A stretch of 64,000 nt of DNA from Pleurostoma richardsiae (lineage: Eukaryota > Ascomycota > Sordariomycetes > Calosphaeriales > Pleurostomataceae): NCBI GenBank assembly GCA_030052745.1, contig JANBVO010000003.1, positions 1,240,001-1,304,000 of the forward strand, given 5' to 3'. The translations under genes were made by a program, and so were the position numbers. Of the stretch, positions 1 to 12,900 are shown piece by piece (the first letter of the stretch is position 1; every line of letters starts with the position of its first letter). A model generated the notes under the pieces. It did not search any database and was not told the DNA's origin. It was given only the letters and a program-made list of their open reading frames with translations.

Positions 1-20
1 TTACATCCACTCAAGACAAT

Positions 21-317
21 ATGCCTCGCCAGGGAGAAGGTCACATCGCCCACAACGCCGTCGAGGCCGGCCACGACATCGTCCACGGTGCCGGAGACGA
101 GAAGGTATGTGGCAAATCCCCAATCCCCCTTCATTCTACATGAGCAGCTTGCTGACCCAAAGATCAGACACCACACGTCGCCCGTGCTGACAAGACGGCC
201 CCCTTGCCTGAGAAGGACGACAAGGGCCTGGGCCTGAAGGACGCGAGCGCCAGCGGCGGTCAGAGCCAGGGGCTGGCCCAGGGGCCTGATGTCGGGCAGG
301 GCAAGAACAATAACTAG
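21..317 (+). CDS. small hydrophilic protein, unknown function (77 aa, 2 exons)
   Basis: Two exons, 21-104 and 168-317, join in phase 0 around a 63-nt intron with a GTATGT donor, a GCTGAC branch site and a TCAG acceptor. The product is 77 residues, rich in Gly, Asp, Lys, Gln and Ala, with no membrane segment, signal peptide or cysteine. It starts MPRQGEGHIAHN and ends in a Lys-Asn tail before TAG. I do not recognise a family; the composition suggests a disordered protein. The ATG follows an A-rich leader (ACAAT), but the gene sits 20 nt from the window edge, so upstream exons cannot be excluded. The clean splice signals and frame preservation are the main support. Confidence 0.6.
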
Positions 318-2208
318 ATGCTAAAAAGAAAATATACCCTTCGATTTACACGTCACTGAATCAAGCGTTTGCTCCCTCGAGTTACTGCTTTGTACGCCCG
401 GTCACTTCGTGCTAATGTGTGCTATCTTGGAGACCTGTCACTTGATGAGATGAGACTCAGACAACTTGACGAAATTCCCGGCCCTCGTGGTTGTGGGAAA
501 CCCTTGGTCAGAAAGGTTCTACTCTTGCTTCCATATCTCAAGTTGCAAAATGGAAGAGACAGCGTCCTGAGAAGGATGAATGGAAAGGACGCAAGTGATG
601 TCCACATCCCACGGGACTGGACTTTGGGCTTCAGCGAGATCTGATGGAACATACACACTACAAGAACACAGTGCCACACACTTTTGACTCTGTCTACTAT
701 ATCGGGCGTCTAGGGGTCAATATACCCCTAATCGTACTTCCAGCTTGCTTCTTTAGTCTGCAAGTCCAGCAGAGAGACCTCATCCGTCTTCTGGAGCGGG
801 CTCCCTCCCTATTAACATGCCCAGCCACCCAGTCGAGGGACAGTAAATTGCAAGCAGGCAGAATCTCTTAAGGCCGGGTCATAATCGACAGTCCAAATAG
901 CATCGTAAATTCATTCCAGATCCGGTAAGGAACACCTCCAAAGCACGCACCAAATTCTCCAGCTTGATTGGGTCGCCCCTCCAGCCTCATTTCCCACGCC
1001 ACGGCTCGCGATCGGCATCACCAACACCTCCTTCGAGAAATCATCGCCGGCAGCCCCCCTAATGCATGTCTCTCTGGGCGGCGCCCGGCGAGGCGCACGA
1101 CCACCACTCACATCTACGCAGGACCTTCCCAGCCTCGTTTCTTTTTCTGGCTCTAGAAGACGAATGAACAAAAGGAAAGAGGCTACCAGGGGGACTCTGT
1201 TGCCCAACTTCCTGCGCGTGGGGGTGGATGAACAGAGGCTTGCTTGGATGAGAGCATCCTTGACAATGGCAAGGCAAAGCGTGGGGACCGGATCTCCAGC
1301 ATCGCCTTTCGCCTCGCGCTCGAGCTCGTATGCTATCGCCGTGCAAAATCCCACTTGTGTCATGAACGAGATCGCCCCTGCCCATTCATTCACAGGGCTG
1401 CCCGCCACATATCCTCACGAGATGCCCTCACTATCAGCACGCCCCGGCGATGGACGGAGTAGTATCACATACACACAGAGTGGTGAGTTCAGACGGGGTG
1501 GTGAGTACATCACCCCTAGACTATGTACGAGGATCACTCAGACAGGCGAAAGGCAAGGGAGCATCGTTCTCTAGAGAACGGCAGCTGCAGCGAGCATCGG
1601 GGGAGCCGAGGCGCACCGTAAGAGAAGCGAGACCTATCTGCACTGGAGTGCGTTCGTCTCTTACATCACACACGTTGTTGCAATGCGGAGCAAGGGGAAG
1701 CGCAGGATAACCATCCGAATCCCTTCCTATTTTCTCTACATGTCTTTTCTCTCTCCTTTTCGGGGGTAGGGCGCTTCCTCTCCTGACCGAGTCCTAGCGA
1801 GAGAGCTATATTATAAATACACGAACGGAAATCCCAGTGGCTAACCTGGCAAGCGGTTCGGTTCCGATAGAGTGACGAGAAGAAAGTACCAGTAGCCTGG
1901 TGGGAATATGTATAATCATGACAAGAAACGGAAGAGATAGCCACAAAGCAGGCCTCTCAGCCTTGAATCAGAAGTCCGGATATCCAAGAAGAGTGTTTGC
2001 GGGAAAGGCTTCTTGCCGAAAGTAGAAAGTGCCGGTGCAGCAAAGCGGTGCAGCAGAGGTATAAACGTATTCAGGTCGATAGAAAAATAAGACGGATTTG
2101 GCATCGCAGAAAGTAGTCGAGGAGGCCATAGAGCAGCCGCTGAATCAAAAATATCCGATCCGCGTCGAGAGGCTGTCGGCGCCAACGTCATCACCATGAG
2201 GAAGACGA
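318..2208. other. intergenic, 1.9 kb
   Basis: This lies between the small left-edge gene and the 3' end of medA. Several open frames of up to 170 codons overlap on both strands around 1060-1570, but none shows splice-consistent extension or a recognisable motif. A TATA-like stretch near 1807-1820 has no supported gene behind it. Confidence 0.5.
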
Positions 2209-5200
2209 CTACTCGTCGTCCCTCCTGTCCCCGCGCTTTGCTCGCGTGCTCCACTTGCGCTTACCGACGCGGGTCTCGTAGTGAGGTGCGACATCCCGCA
2301 CGTCCTCGATCGCCGAGCGCGTCTTGTTGCGATAACAGTCCACTAGAGAAGGAGTCAGCAGTCTGCTCTGAGCCTAACGCCTGGTCCCATCACGTAGACA
2401 CTCACGAGCTCGCTGCAGGAACACCGTCCGCCCCGCAAACACCCTGCTCTGCAGCCACGCCATCCTGTGTCCCAGGTCGTTCAGCCGTACCTCCTTGCCC
2501 CTAGTCCTCGCCCGCATCCTTGGGATGGCGACCTCGAGTTCCGCGCTCTCAGTCGTCGACACCTTGACCATCGTCGTGCCCCTGCTGTCTCCGCGCGCGA
2601 CAGCGCGGCCCCGTCTACCCTCCGTCTGCATGGCGCCGTCGTCTTCGCCATCGCTGATATCATCCTGGAAAAACCTGCTCCCGGTGGCCGACGGCGGCGG
2701 GCTCTGCATTTCGCGTGGAAAGTACGACCGCGGGTACACGGACGTCGTCTTGCGGAAGCTATCTGGGATCTCGCTGGTATCGACACCCGCCAGCGTGACA
2801 CGTACGCGCAACCGGCTCTGCCGGTCGTTGTCCTCGACCAGAATGAACTTGCGCCGCTTGGCTTCCGGGAGATCCGGGAACAGGTCGTCCGGTTCGGTGT
2901 CGCGGCCAGCATGGCTGTCGCTGCCACGGCGGGCGACGATAGGGTGGCTGCCGGGGTAGTTGGGAGAGGGTCGACCCGATGAGGGGTTGTGGTGCATAGA
3001 GGCCATGGAAGCTGGAGGCGGCGCGTTGCTCGGATAACCGTACTGGCTGTAGACTTGGGCCTGGCGGACATCGTCGGATGCGGTACCGGCAGAGCTAGGC
3101 TGAGACTGCGCTTGGTGGTGATGATGCTGGTCTTCCATGTACTCTCCGTCGCCTGTAGGACCGACAAAACGGATTAGCATTGGAGCGGCCCTTTGTTTGA
3201 TATTCAAACGATCTGCAGCAGGATGTCTCGAGGAAGGCAGGAGTAAATCAGTGCAAGGAGCAGGTATGGCATATTGCGGCAACTTGCGCGAGCAAAAAGG
3301 GTATGTTTGCAATACAAAGATCCACAATCCAATGACGGGACTGTAGCCATGAGGGCCAAGGTCTCTTGTCTTCAGGCTCTCCTCGGGAGTTAAAAGCCCC
3401 CGTCATATGTATGTGTTGTGCAGGCCCGCGGCCGAGAACTGCCGTGTCTCGACGCAGGGCTTGGTGCAATGCAACTTTTGCCAGCAGCCAGACGACTGAA
3501 CGACGACCGAAAACCAGCAAACCAGCAAAGCAGACTAACAGCAGCAAGTGTGACTAGGCATAATGTACAGTGTTGTGCCAGGTTTCCTGTCGTCAGGCGA
3601 GCTCGGAGACCCAGCTCGCGGTATATAGACAAAGACAGGAGTATTTCCCAAAATCCAAACTCGGACCAAAAACAGCAGCAGGCACACAAAAGGTATAGGC
3701 GGCTTCGAAGGTATCATATAATCACAACAACGCAACATCACATCTGGTGAAACATACCGACTTCATCTCCTCCGTTGTGTCCGTTCCCGTCTGGGTGGTG
3801 TTGGGGGTGGTGCAACGACCCCATACTGCTCATCCCGGCCTTTGCCATGGCCACTGCGCTGGTGCCAGGCCCCATCGCGCCTGGAGCGGACATCCCTGGC
3901 GGACCACTGGGACCAGCCATATGGGCAGGGTGAGGGCCCGACTGAACCGCCTTGCGATTGTTCATCTTCGCCATCCGGCGCACTCGACGGCTTCGCAGAC
4001 GGGGGTCCTGGTTGCTGTTCCGCCAACTGTCGACAGCACGCTGGATGAGTCCACGCTTCCCTCTCAGCGAGGGGTTCAACGAAGCCAACGCCCACCCAAC
4101 AGTGTTGCACTCCGTTTCGTACTGCAGGCGATTGCCTCTGTACTGGTCCTTCGGACAGCAGGCTCGGGGGTATACACAATTGTCCGTTTTGAAGTCTGCG
4201 GGGAGGTCGTCCGTGTTGACCGACTCCACGTCGCACCTGATGGTGTACTCCATCTTGACACGGTCTCGCGAGTACTCGAAAGCGATCCACTGGACCCCAT
4301 TTTGATCTTGCCTAACAACCAGCGGAGTCGTAGCGGGTATGGGTCCGGGGGCGGCGTTGGGATTGAGTGTCGAAGAATCCCCATGTGTGTTTCTCGGCGG
4401 GACGAGACCCACGCTGAGGCTGCTCATATTGCTGGCTTCCCTCTGATAACCCGAGAATTTCATCGGAGGCTGGGAGTTCTGCGATGCCGCTAGAGATGCT
4501 GACTGCGCTGATCCTTGCATCTGCTGGGAAGGAAGACCATGAGCCTCGATTTTTGTGTGCCGCGGGCTTGCTGCGGGCTGGGCCTGCGCCTGCTGGCTTG
4601 GGTGCTGCGCCATCTGATGCTGGGCTCCGCTGTGAGACATCATCATGTTGGGCTGCGACGTGATCGACTGGTGTTGTGTTTGCGGAGCATGCTGTGCGTA
4701 TGGCGAAGCGGCGGGTTGTGTGGGCATAGAGCCATACTGTGCCTGTTGCGCAGCGCCATAGTACATTGACTGCTGGTGAAGCTGCGAAGTGGGCTGTCCG
4801 TAGAGGCTTCTTTGTTGGTCGTGACCGGAGGGGGAGGCTACAGAAGCGGGCGAATTCGACTGCGGCGTGTGATACGACATTGGAGGGTAGGGAGGCCTCG
4901 GCATCGTTGCGGCCATCATGTCTGAGGTATCTGTACGCTTTGCATCAGTCTGCTGTCGCGATCCAGGTGTGAGCCAACTCCGAGGTCTTACCTGCGGACG
5001 TATATCCGCTCGTCGTACCAGGAGTGCTGTAGGGGCTCGGGTGAGGATAATATGGCAGGTCCTGTGGGTGCTGCGTGTTGGTCGCCTGGGCTTGCTGCTG
5101 GTAGACAGGCGGGATGGAATGTGCCGACGAGTACGAGGACGTGTGCTGCGACTGAGATGGCGGTGCTTGAGGGTGATGCTGCTGATGAACAATGCTGGGC

Positions 5201-5283
5201 GGCCGAGGATGCTGAATGTGATGAGTTGGTGCTGGCCCCTGCTGTTGGTGGTGGGGATGATGCTGCATAGAGGAAACCACCAT
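2209..5283 (-). CDS. medA: MedA/Acon-3/Acr1-type developmental regulator
   Basis: Four exons (5283-4992, 4930-3758, 3152-2394, 2342-2209) join to 2358 nt, 785 aa. All introns have good donors (GTAAG, GTATGT, GTGATG), branch sites (GCTAATC, GCTGACT) and AG acceptors. Residues 1-300 are Gln/His/Pro/Ser-rich and probably disordered. The conserved core spans about 309-420 (NGVQWIAFEYSRDRVKMEYT, then VYPRACC and RGKRGLIQRAVDSWRNSN); a second conserved block, RRKFILVED to VYPRSYFP, spans about 588-640; the basic C-terminus ends RRDDE. This is the MedA/Acon-3/Ren1/Acr1 family, which controls conidiophore and conidium development, probably as a nuclear transcription regulator. The start is uncertain: ATG 5283 and ATG 5268 are both in frame, and a leader exon farther up is possible. 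The 605-nt third-exon intron is unusually long. Confidence 0.88.
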
Positions 5284-8147
5284 TAGTTCTGACAAGTCCA
5301 GCCGTGAGTGCTGCAACAACTATGAAAAACAAAAAAGAGAGGTCGCGACAATGTTTTATTTCCTTTCTCTCGACACGGTTCAAGGTCCAGGGGCAGTGTA
5401 AGTAGATTCGTGGGGACGGTAACAAGCCTCGACGGGGGTCGGAAGCGGGCTAGCCTCGAAGGGTTATATGTGCAGGAATTTACCAAGCTCGCGCGCATCC
5501 AACTCTGTGCAGAAGAAAGCACGGCACAGGCCAACGGCCCCAATCGCCAGCCAATCCCACCAGCGATCAAGATCAACCCAGGTGACACCTGATCACACCA
5601 GGGTGGAACGGGATAGGATAGCAATCGGGATCGAAACCGTAGTGTCGAGACTTCGAACTGGGTTTCTCGCACTTGGGGGTCTGCGCGGAATTGAGGGCAT
5701 GCCGGAATATGGTGCACCAGGGGTGAGAGCATGGGCGGAAGGGCTTACTGACCAGGACAGGACGGGATAGGGACACGCGAACGCTTGCGAGAGCGAGGGT
5801 GGAAGTGACAACGGGTGGCCCAGGGAAGGGTCGGAGAGACCAGTGCTAGAGATATTTGAACTAAAAACGGGCAGGGGGAGGTGGGCGGCCGGGCGAGGAT
5901 GGGTTGAGGGATGTGGGGATTCGCAATGTTGGATGGACGAGCTAGGTTTATTATGTAGGTCGCAGGAAGAAGGGGGGGCCGATCAGGAAAGTGATAATAA
6001 TAATTTGGGCCCGGTTTGATATAACCATGATGCGTTTCCGCGTCGTCTGGCCTGCTGCGAGGGAGAAGGGGGAAACCGCACCGTCAATGCTTTTCCCACA
6101 CGGTCGGCCGGGCCAACAGCAGCAGCAGCAACGGCGGCGGCGGCGAGAGCAGAGGGCCGGCCAGCGCCAGTGAGCTTTAGCATGAAGGAGTTGGAGATTG
6201 AGGAATTTTGTCAGGTGTGAATGGACCAGGATGATGGTGGGACAGCGCATGGTGAAAACGTGAGCAGGGGGTCCCGGAGGGGGCCACCAGCATTATAGAT
6301 GAAGTAGCCAATGGCAGCAGACTGAGTCGAGCCGAGAGGTCGACTACCGCCCAATGAGGCATTGGTGAGCCGGGGCTAGCCACTAGACCAGGGGGCAAAC
6401 TTCGGGGAGCGAGCTTGGAGAGGCTTTTCCTTTCTGTGCGAGGCGCAAGGCGGTGTGGCAGATGAGGTCCTTGTCTCCCCCCCTAAATCCTGGTCCCACC
6501 GGGCGGGCCACTTGTCTCGAGTACCTGTCGCTGCGCCCTGCCTTGGCGGCGGAACAGGTATTCGGTTCGCGGCTGCCGCAGCGGGGCGGGTGCCGTGGGA
6601 GCATCAACCCCCTTTCCGAGCGTTGGACCTCGCACGGACACCAAGCCACCAAAGGCTCGAGGGAGGTGAGATGGGTGCTGGTGGTTGGTGCGTGCATGCT
6701 GCTGCCGCTGCAGCTGCTGCAGACTTCACCGCATCTCGCTATACCACCTTGTGCACCCCCCCTCCCCCCGCGCCGCCTATTTCTTGAGGCAGTGTGCTTC
6801 GTACAGTACCGGAGCCAGCAATGTACCTGAGGCAAGATGCACCGTTGCCATCACTCTGGTCTGCATCGGATGGGGTGTAGCAGAATCGCCGTCCTCCCAA
6901 CCGTCATTGGTGTGGAGCTGCACTTGCACTAGCGTAAACGACCGCGCCTCCACTTGGTCACCAGCGCCGTCGCTCCAGCATCCCCACCAGCATGGAGACG
7001 AAAGCGAGTCGTCGCACCGGGCACTAGCTACCCAGCACTTGACGCCCAAATGCTCCGAACAGCCATGGCAGGGGGCAGTGACCGATAAGTGACTGCTCTC
7101 TGGAGCGGGACAGGACGAGGGTGAAGGGGATTTCCCCCGGGCTCGAGGCATACAGGGGAGGGGGTTTGTTTGCGCAGTGCGTTGGGGGCGCTTCCCCAGC
7201 TTCAGGACCGTTACTGCGCATGTACAGGGACCACCGGAGCGACACACTAGTGTAGAATTCTCTGCATGCCACGACTGTTTCGCACTGGCGCCATCGAATT
7301 TCGCCGGCCACTCAGCTCGAGGCGACCCAAGGGTAATTACAGTGTGGCTAGTGAGCGAGGCGTCTCCGGCCAACAGATGATTGATGGCGCGCGTTGGGAC
7401 ATGCTGCTGCTGATGATATGTTCTGCGGGCTCCCGCCAGCAACTTGGCCTGGCTGGCTCGTGCTGCTGCTACTGCTGCATGGTAGCACGCGCTGGGATGT
7501 TGCGGGCGAGAGAGTGAAATGGGGGAAGTCAAGGGGGAGGGTTCTTCAGTACGGGGACCGGGGGTACATCCCACGTCCTCGGTCGCACACTAGCCAGTCC
7601 AAGGGCACCCCTGTACATACAGGTCTCACCCTGGCCCATGATGAAACAGGATGATCCCCTGTAATTCCCACAGACCTCGAGCCTAACCCGGAGCCGGCCA
7701 GGCCCGCGACAGGCATTCCGATTTTCTGGAAACGTTCTGCACCGTTGGTCTCAACGCAATCCTTGGCGCCAATGCCTGCCGTCGTGCAGTGAACACCGCT
7801 AAAGGGCTGTTGCTATCCTAGAATCCAGCCCGGCGTGCCGTGACACTATCGCGTGCACAGGGAGAGACCCCGATTAAGTTGGGCAGCGGTGGGAAAGGTG
7901 GCCGTTGGGGCTTGCAAATTGTCGTAGGAAGGACTAATGCGTAGCGGAACTACCGCGCCCGACAAAAAGGAAAAGTGGATGCATCGCAATTTCGATCTGA
8001 AAAGAGCTGCATGAACGTACCGAGTCCACAGGCTCGTCTTTGTAATGGCTAGAAGCCTGACGGTGCTGAGCCATTGTCAATCCCATAGAGTTCCGCTCGC
8101 AGCCGTAGTCGTCTAGTCCACTGTCAGCGTAAGTCCATTTCCCAGGC
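5284..8147. other. upstream region of medA, no supported gene
   Basis: About 2.9 kb of GC-rich DNA lies upstream of medA with no conserved coding sequence that I can see. Long open frames occur (for example 6777-7574 on the minus strand), but they overlap frames on the other strand and have irregular composition, as expected from GC-rich DNA with few stops. The stretch next to medA probably holds its promoter and a long leader. Confidence 0.5.
6116..6145 (+). repeat. CAG/CGG microsatellite
   Basis: About five CAG units are followed, after an AAC, by about four CGG units. It lies in the noncoding region upstream of medA and is a simple slippage-prone repeat. Confidence 0.7.
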
Positions 8148-9919
8148 TTAAAGCGCTCGAAGCATCAGCAGTGCAGTACACAGCTCGTCCACCAGGAAGG
8201 CGGTTGATACATCAATATGCCCTTGTAGTGTATCGACCATGTTGGTAGCTACCGCTGAGAAATTCTCCGCATCCGATGTGCTTAGTGAACCGGGTTTGGG
8301 TAGAAACGTCCGTGCACACTGGCATAAAACAGCCGGTGACTGCAGGGAGTTTCGTGTGATGCCTTCGGAGAATCGTCTCGAACTCACATTGATGTTGAAT
8401 GTCAACAAGGGGCTATTTTCGGACGCCCAGGTGACCTCTGCAACGGTGTCAATAGCAGCAGATATTGAAAACGATCCAGAGCCTGCGCCTGTATCAAATG
8501 GTACGATTTGCTGTAGAGGCAGTCAGTGCATCTGTTCAGTGCCTTATCTCTGCGGCGTTTGGCGCAAAAATGGAGAAGAACAGGTGCTGGAATATAAAAA
8601 TAGAAATACAGGGGACAGGATGGTTACAAAACAATTGATATTGTGAGCGGTTGCGGGCAGAATTTCCCCAATTCATGCAAATGGCCCAAGTTGAACTAGG
8701 GTGGAACATTGCCGAGATTGAAACAGGATCGCTTGCGACTCTGCGACACCCATGTTGGAAAAGCCCGAATGGCTCTGCATGCAAGCCGAGTCTCATAGAC
8801 GCGACATCGGTAAACATTGACGCGACCGCTGGTCCAGTTCTGTGATGTTGCTGGAGTGAGAAAAATCGAACGTGATACGTACCTTCAGACGGTTGGCGAC
8901 TCTCGTGCGGAGCTTATTGCTGCACTCCGTTGCGTAGCGGTTCTGGCAATTTGTCTCAGCGACAACTCCTGGCCACTTTGTCAGTGAGATCCACACATGC
9001 GAGTCAAAACTGGGCGCGCAAACCCACACGAGACTCACTCTGTATGCTCAAGACGCGCGCTGAAGGGCCGGGATTTCAACTATGGATTTGCTTCCAAGCC
9101 TGGTGTCTGAAATATTGCCCCGATTAGCACATGCACACCCACCTTGTGCTGCGCGATGCTGTCGAAGGGTGAAAAGTGTAGATATGAACAAGGACAGTGG
9201 GCGGGGTGTGTGCGGCTTGACAGGGGGCTGCAGAGAGACGTGCAGGGAAGCGAGCGACAGGCGCCAGGGTATGCTTCTGTACGAACAGGTTATGACGCAA
9301 CGCACCTCCCGGTCGATCGGGAAGGTCCTCAGAGACGAGAAACTTGGGCACGGAGAAGAGATTGGTGTGGAAGGCCCGGGAACAGGCAAGCTGGTATCAA
9401 GCAGCAATGCGAGGGTCGGTGGACGGCGCGGCAGGCCAATAAGTACCTCCTGAAGAGACTGGGGAGTAATGATGATAGAAGAAATCGCGAACTCGCCCTG
9501 AATTTAGACCGTGACCACTCGGCAGGTACAGTTATTAAGGAGAAGCTAGGGTCGCTTAGGTGTCAGGGAGGCCTGTCCGGGGACAGCGGCCCATGTTGAA
9601 AGCGGGAAGCGGACCGGCTAAATAAACCCAAGCGGGAAGACCAGCACAGGGGCAACGTTCGCGTGGTGGAGGGGTGGCAGAACAGGGATCGATGACTTGA
9701 CAGCCCGTGTCGCGGAACAAGTACGGCCATTCAGGGCCAGAGAACAGATAAATCAAAGAAGCCGCTATAATTCTCACCTGCGCTCAAGTAGGCCCAAATA
9801 TTGATGCCAGCATTAACGATTGCCCCGATGATTCGGAACGATTGAAGCGGCTCCAGAAACTCAACGAACTTGTGTTGAACAGCGACAGACGGCTGCGCCA
9901 GGCTTTGCGACCTGTACAC
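8148..9919 (-). CDS. candidate multi-exon gene, unknown function
   Basis: Four segments read on the minus strand have matching splice phases. An exon ending at 9778 (donor GTGAG, phase 1; reads FRIIGAIVNAGINIWAYLSA) fits an exon 8968-8883 that begins with two leftover bases and ends with AAG before GTACGT. An exon 8510-8388 (41 open codons, donor GTGAG, phase 0) fits a terminal exon 8339-8148 (63 codons then TAA) across a 48-nt intron. Another exon may lie near 8840-8730. The start is not located, the 810-nt gap between the first two exons is long, and I recognise no family or motif. It may be a real unknown gene or one that is decaying. The coordinates given are a minimum span. Confidence 0.3.
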
Positions 9920-12900
9920 GTACCGGAATCCGCTTGCAGCAGCTCGCCCAAAACCACTGCTCCAAAGGCGTTACGGAACGATATCTTCGTAATCCGCCGA
10001 AATCTGTCCCCTTTCCACGTCGTACCTCGACAGAGATGCGTGTAACTGATGACTGAGGCACGGGAAAAGATGGCTGTAGCTGTACAACAAATAACTGCGG
10101 AAAATCCGTGTCGGGTACAGGACTGGAGGTCGTTGGATCGCAGTGGGTGGTGTGCGATCGACGCTCCGTCAGATGAGTAACTGGCGCGCCGAGGATGAAG
10201 GCGTCCGATATCAATTATATATATCTTGAAAGACCGCGGGGGTGCTGATCGTGAGCTTGGGCGTAGAGTATCGCTGGTAGGACTTGGACGTGGTCACCAG
10301 AGCGATGTTCCTGAGCCGGCGTGGCACGGCGTAGAGCTGAACTGTGCCGGAAAATAGGGGTTTCCTACGTCGGTGGTGTTGAGAAGCGTGCTTGGACACT
10401 CCGGACTGCGCAGAATGGTACGTTCTGGCAATGTCAGAGAAGCGTTACGCAGGTGGTGCGCAGGGATGATCGTGGTTAAAGACCGTTGAACTAAAAGAAA
10501 ACAATGACACAGTTGTTAGCTAGCGGTTCTAGACTGCCCACATCGCTGGCTAGGGATTTTGCTTCGCATGCTCTCAGACATGACTGCATTCCTGAGTGAG
10601 AAGGAAAATGACGGGTGGCTTGTTTCCAGGTTGCAGTTCTTATTTCCGACAGAAGAGAGAAGCTTGAAGGACGAGATGTCGCTCTTCGTCAAGACTCACA
10701 ACACCTCAGCCTGCCAACCTCGCGACCATCTATCTGATTTTGGCGGGATGAGGTGCTGAACCCGCGCCAGGGCTCTTAGTGCTTGTGGGCCACGGGCAGA
10801 AGAAGACGATGCGCTCACCTCCTGCGGTCAGCTGTCTCCCACAGAAGGACAAGATATCCAGATGAAGGTTGACGATGCAAAATTATGGTCGGAAATGCGT
10901 GGCCATGGGATCAGGACTTTGTTTCTGTGTGCGGTGTAGAGAGTACTGAGTGCTGAAGAGAAAGTTCGCGTCGAGTCCCGGGATGGTGGCGTTTCAAGTC
11001 CCAGGGAGTACGTACCGCTCTCAGCTGCAGGCTGCAGGTACAGGGCAGAACCTGCCGCACGCAGGGTGATGTACCTATACGTATGGGCCTGGTCGCTCCG
11101 AGAAACGAGATGCCCGTGACAAATCCAAGGCAACGGGGCGGGGACGTCACGTAGGAATTAACGTCAGAGCGAAGTTTCTCTGGCTTCGTACCTATGGTGA
11201 AGATACGGCATAGAAACCCGAGATCACAAATAACAGAGCTTTCGACAAAGGCGGCAGATCTAGGGTAGGGCTTGAATCTGACTGCGGGAGGAACGCACGT
11301 GGGCACGCGAAGATGCGCCAATACACACGAGGGTTTATAGGCAAGGTTGGGAGAGCTTGGGTAACGTTCCCGACCGAATATCAACCTTGACGGATATGGC
11401 GAGATCGTGCAACGTCGGGCGGGCGAAGAACTTTGTGTGTCCAGGGCCAGGGCAGCACAGCGGCGAGGATTCGGACTGAGGCACTCGAAGAGGAGAGATC
11501 AGGTAAAGAAGCCCTGGCTGCTCTAGGACCTCGGTACTGTTCCCTGGTGCGTGGTGCTGGTAATGTTGGAAGATGACTGAACACTGCTCAAAGTGGCGAG
11601 GACGCATCGGCCAATACCCGACCTGCTGGTTCTTCAGGGTTCCTGCGTGACTCCCAACGGACGCACTGACGATTGGGTCCAAGGACGTGAGCAGCCAAGG
11701 CAGCACAGGGTAGGGCAGGGCAATACAAGGTGAGCAAGGTAGGCGGAAGACAAGGATCCTGGAGGCTTTCGACCGTTGAGCCCGGCGTCTTCAGTGCAGG
11801 AAACCCTTGCAGTACTGGGAAGGGGGCCAGGGGGGTCGAGAAGGGGGCCACCAAGCGCCGGCCGGCCGGGGGTCGTTTTTAAACTTCCGTCGACGTCCCG
11901 GGTTGTCCCTTGGCTCTTGGGAGACTGGGAGGCCTGGGAGAATGCCGGGATCCCAAGCTGCGGGAACTTGAAGATTGGAGGGGCAACAGGGTGGGCTGTG
12001 GTGGCTGTTGTTAGGCGCAGACTGGGGATGCCCCTAGTTGCATTTAGGAAGCTCAACAGGTCATGCATGTCTTAGTGGAAATGGGGGGACGAGCGAAGGC
12101 GATAGGCCGGAGAGAAACAGACATCATCATTCACGACGACAACCCGATCGAGGAAGGGGACTCGAACCTCCAGAGTTCCCTTACTCATTCGGAGGCAAGT
12201 CCCGAAAGCATGCGGGATACGGGGGCGTTATCCCTGGTTACCACGAGTAGCAGCGGAAGCCGCTTTTCCTTGTGTCCGTATTTTTCCTTGGTGAAACAGA
12301 AACAAATCCTTCGCCTCAGTGGTCTCGATGTTATCGATATCGACCTCAAAACAGGCGGACGGCGTCCGTTCTTTTTATGCTAGCATGCTAGAACAAGGCA
12401 GCAGCAGCTGGATCCGGCACCGCAATAGCAGGAGGAAACTGACGATATGAGATGATGCGGGATGTGGGATGTGGGAGTGCACGCACACGACCACAGACAA
12501 GAAAGAGGTGGATTGACAGTTGCCCGATATTGGTGACAGACACTCTATGTACCGGTACTGCGCGGTACGAGGAACGGAGTACTGTGTACTCGTCCGGGCA
12601 CTGATGTGTACAGACACCCAACGGCGGGACCCGTTGTTCCTGCCGTCTGCAGAGATGGAAGCATCGAAGAAATCGACGAGGTTCGGGTGCACAAATAAAT
12701 GGGAGAGCAACGGGACTTGCACGCGAGCCACTGCACCTTGCACAATAGATTGCCTCTTCTCCCGCGATTTTGTCAGTCGCCTTCACCTCACCTTTGTGGC
12801 CTCCGAACCGCCCTGGGTCGATCATGCCATCCCTTCTTCGACTCCCATTCCCCTTTCCTACCCTTGAACTCCTTTTCCCGTACAGAATACCTCCTCTGTG

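Noticed and set aside
6777-7574. 265-codon frame on the minus strand upstream of medA
   Set aside because: It is GC-rich with irregular composition, overlaps long frames on the opposite strand and has no motif or splice signal.
12150-12260. Minus-strand GGTTCGAGTCC string matching a tRNA B box
   Set aside because: The T-stem has a mismatch, no complementary acceptor strand lies 70-100 nt upstream, and no A box is visible.
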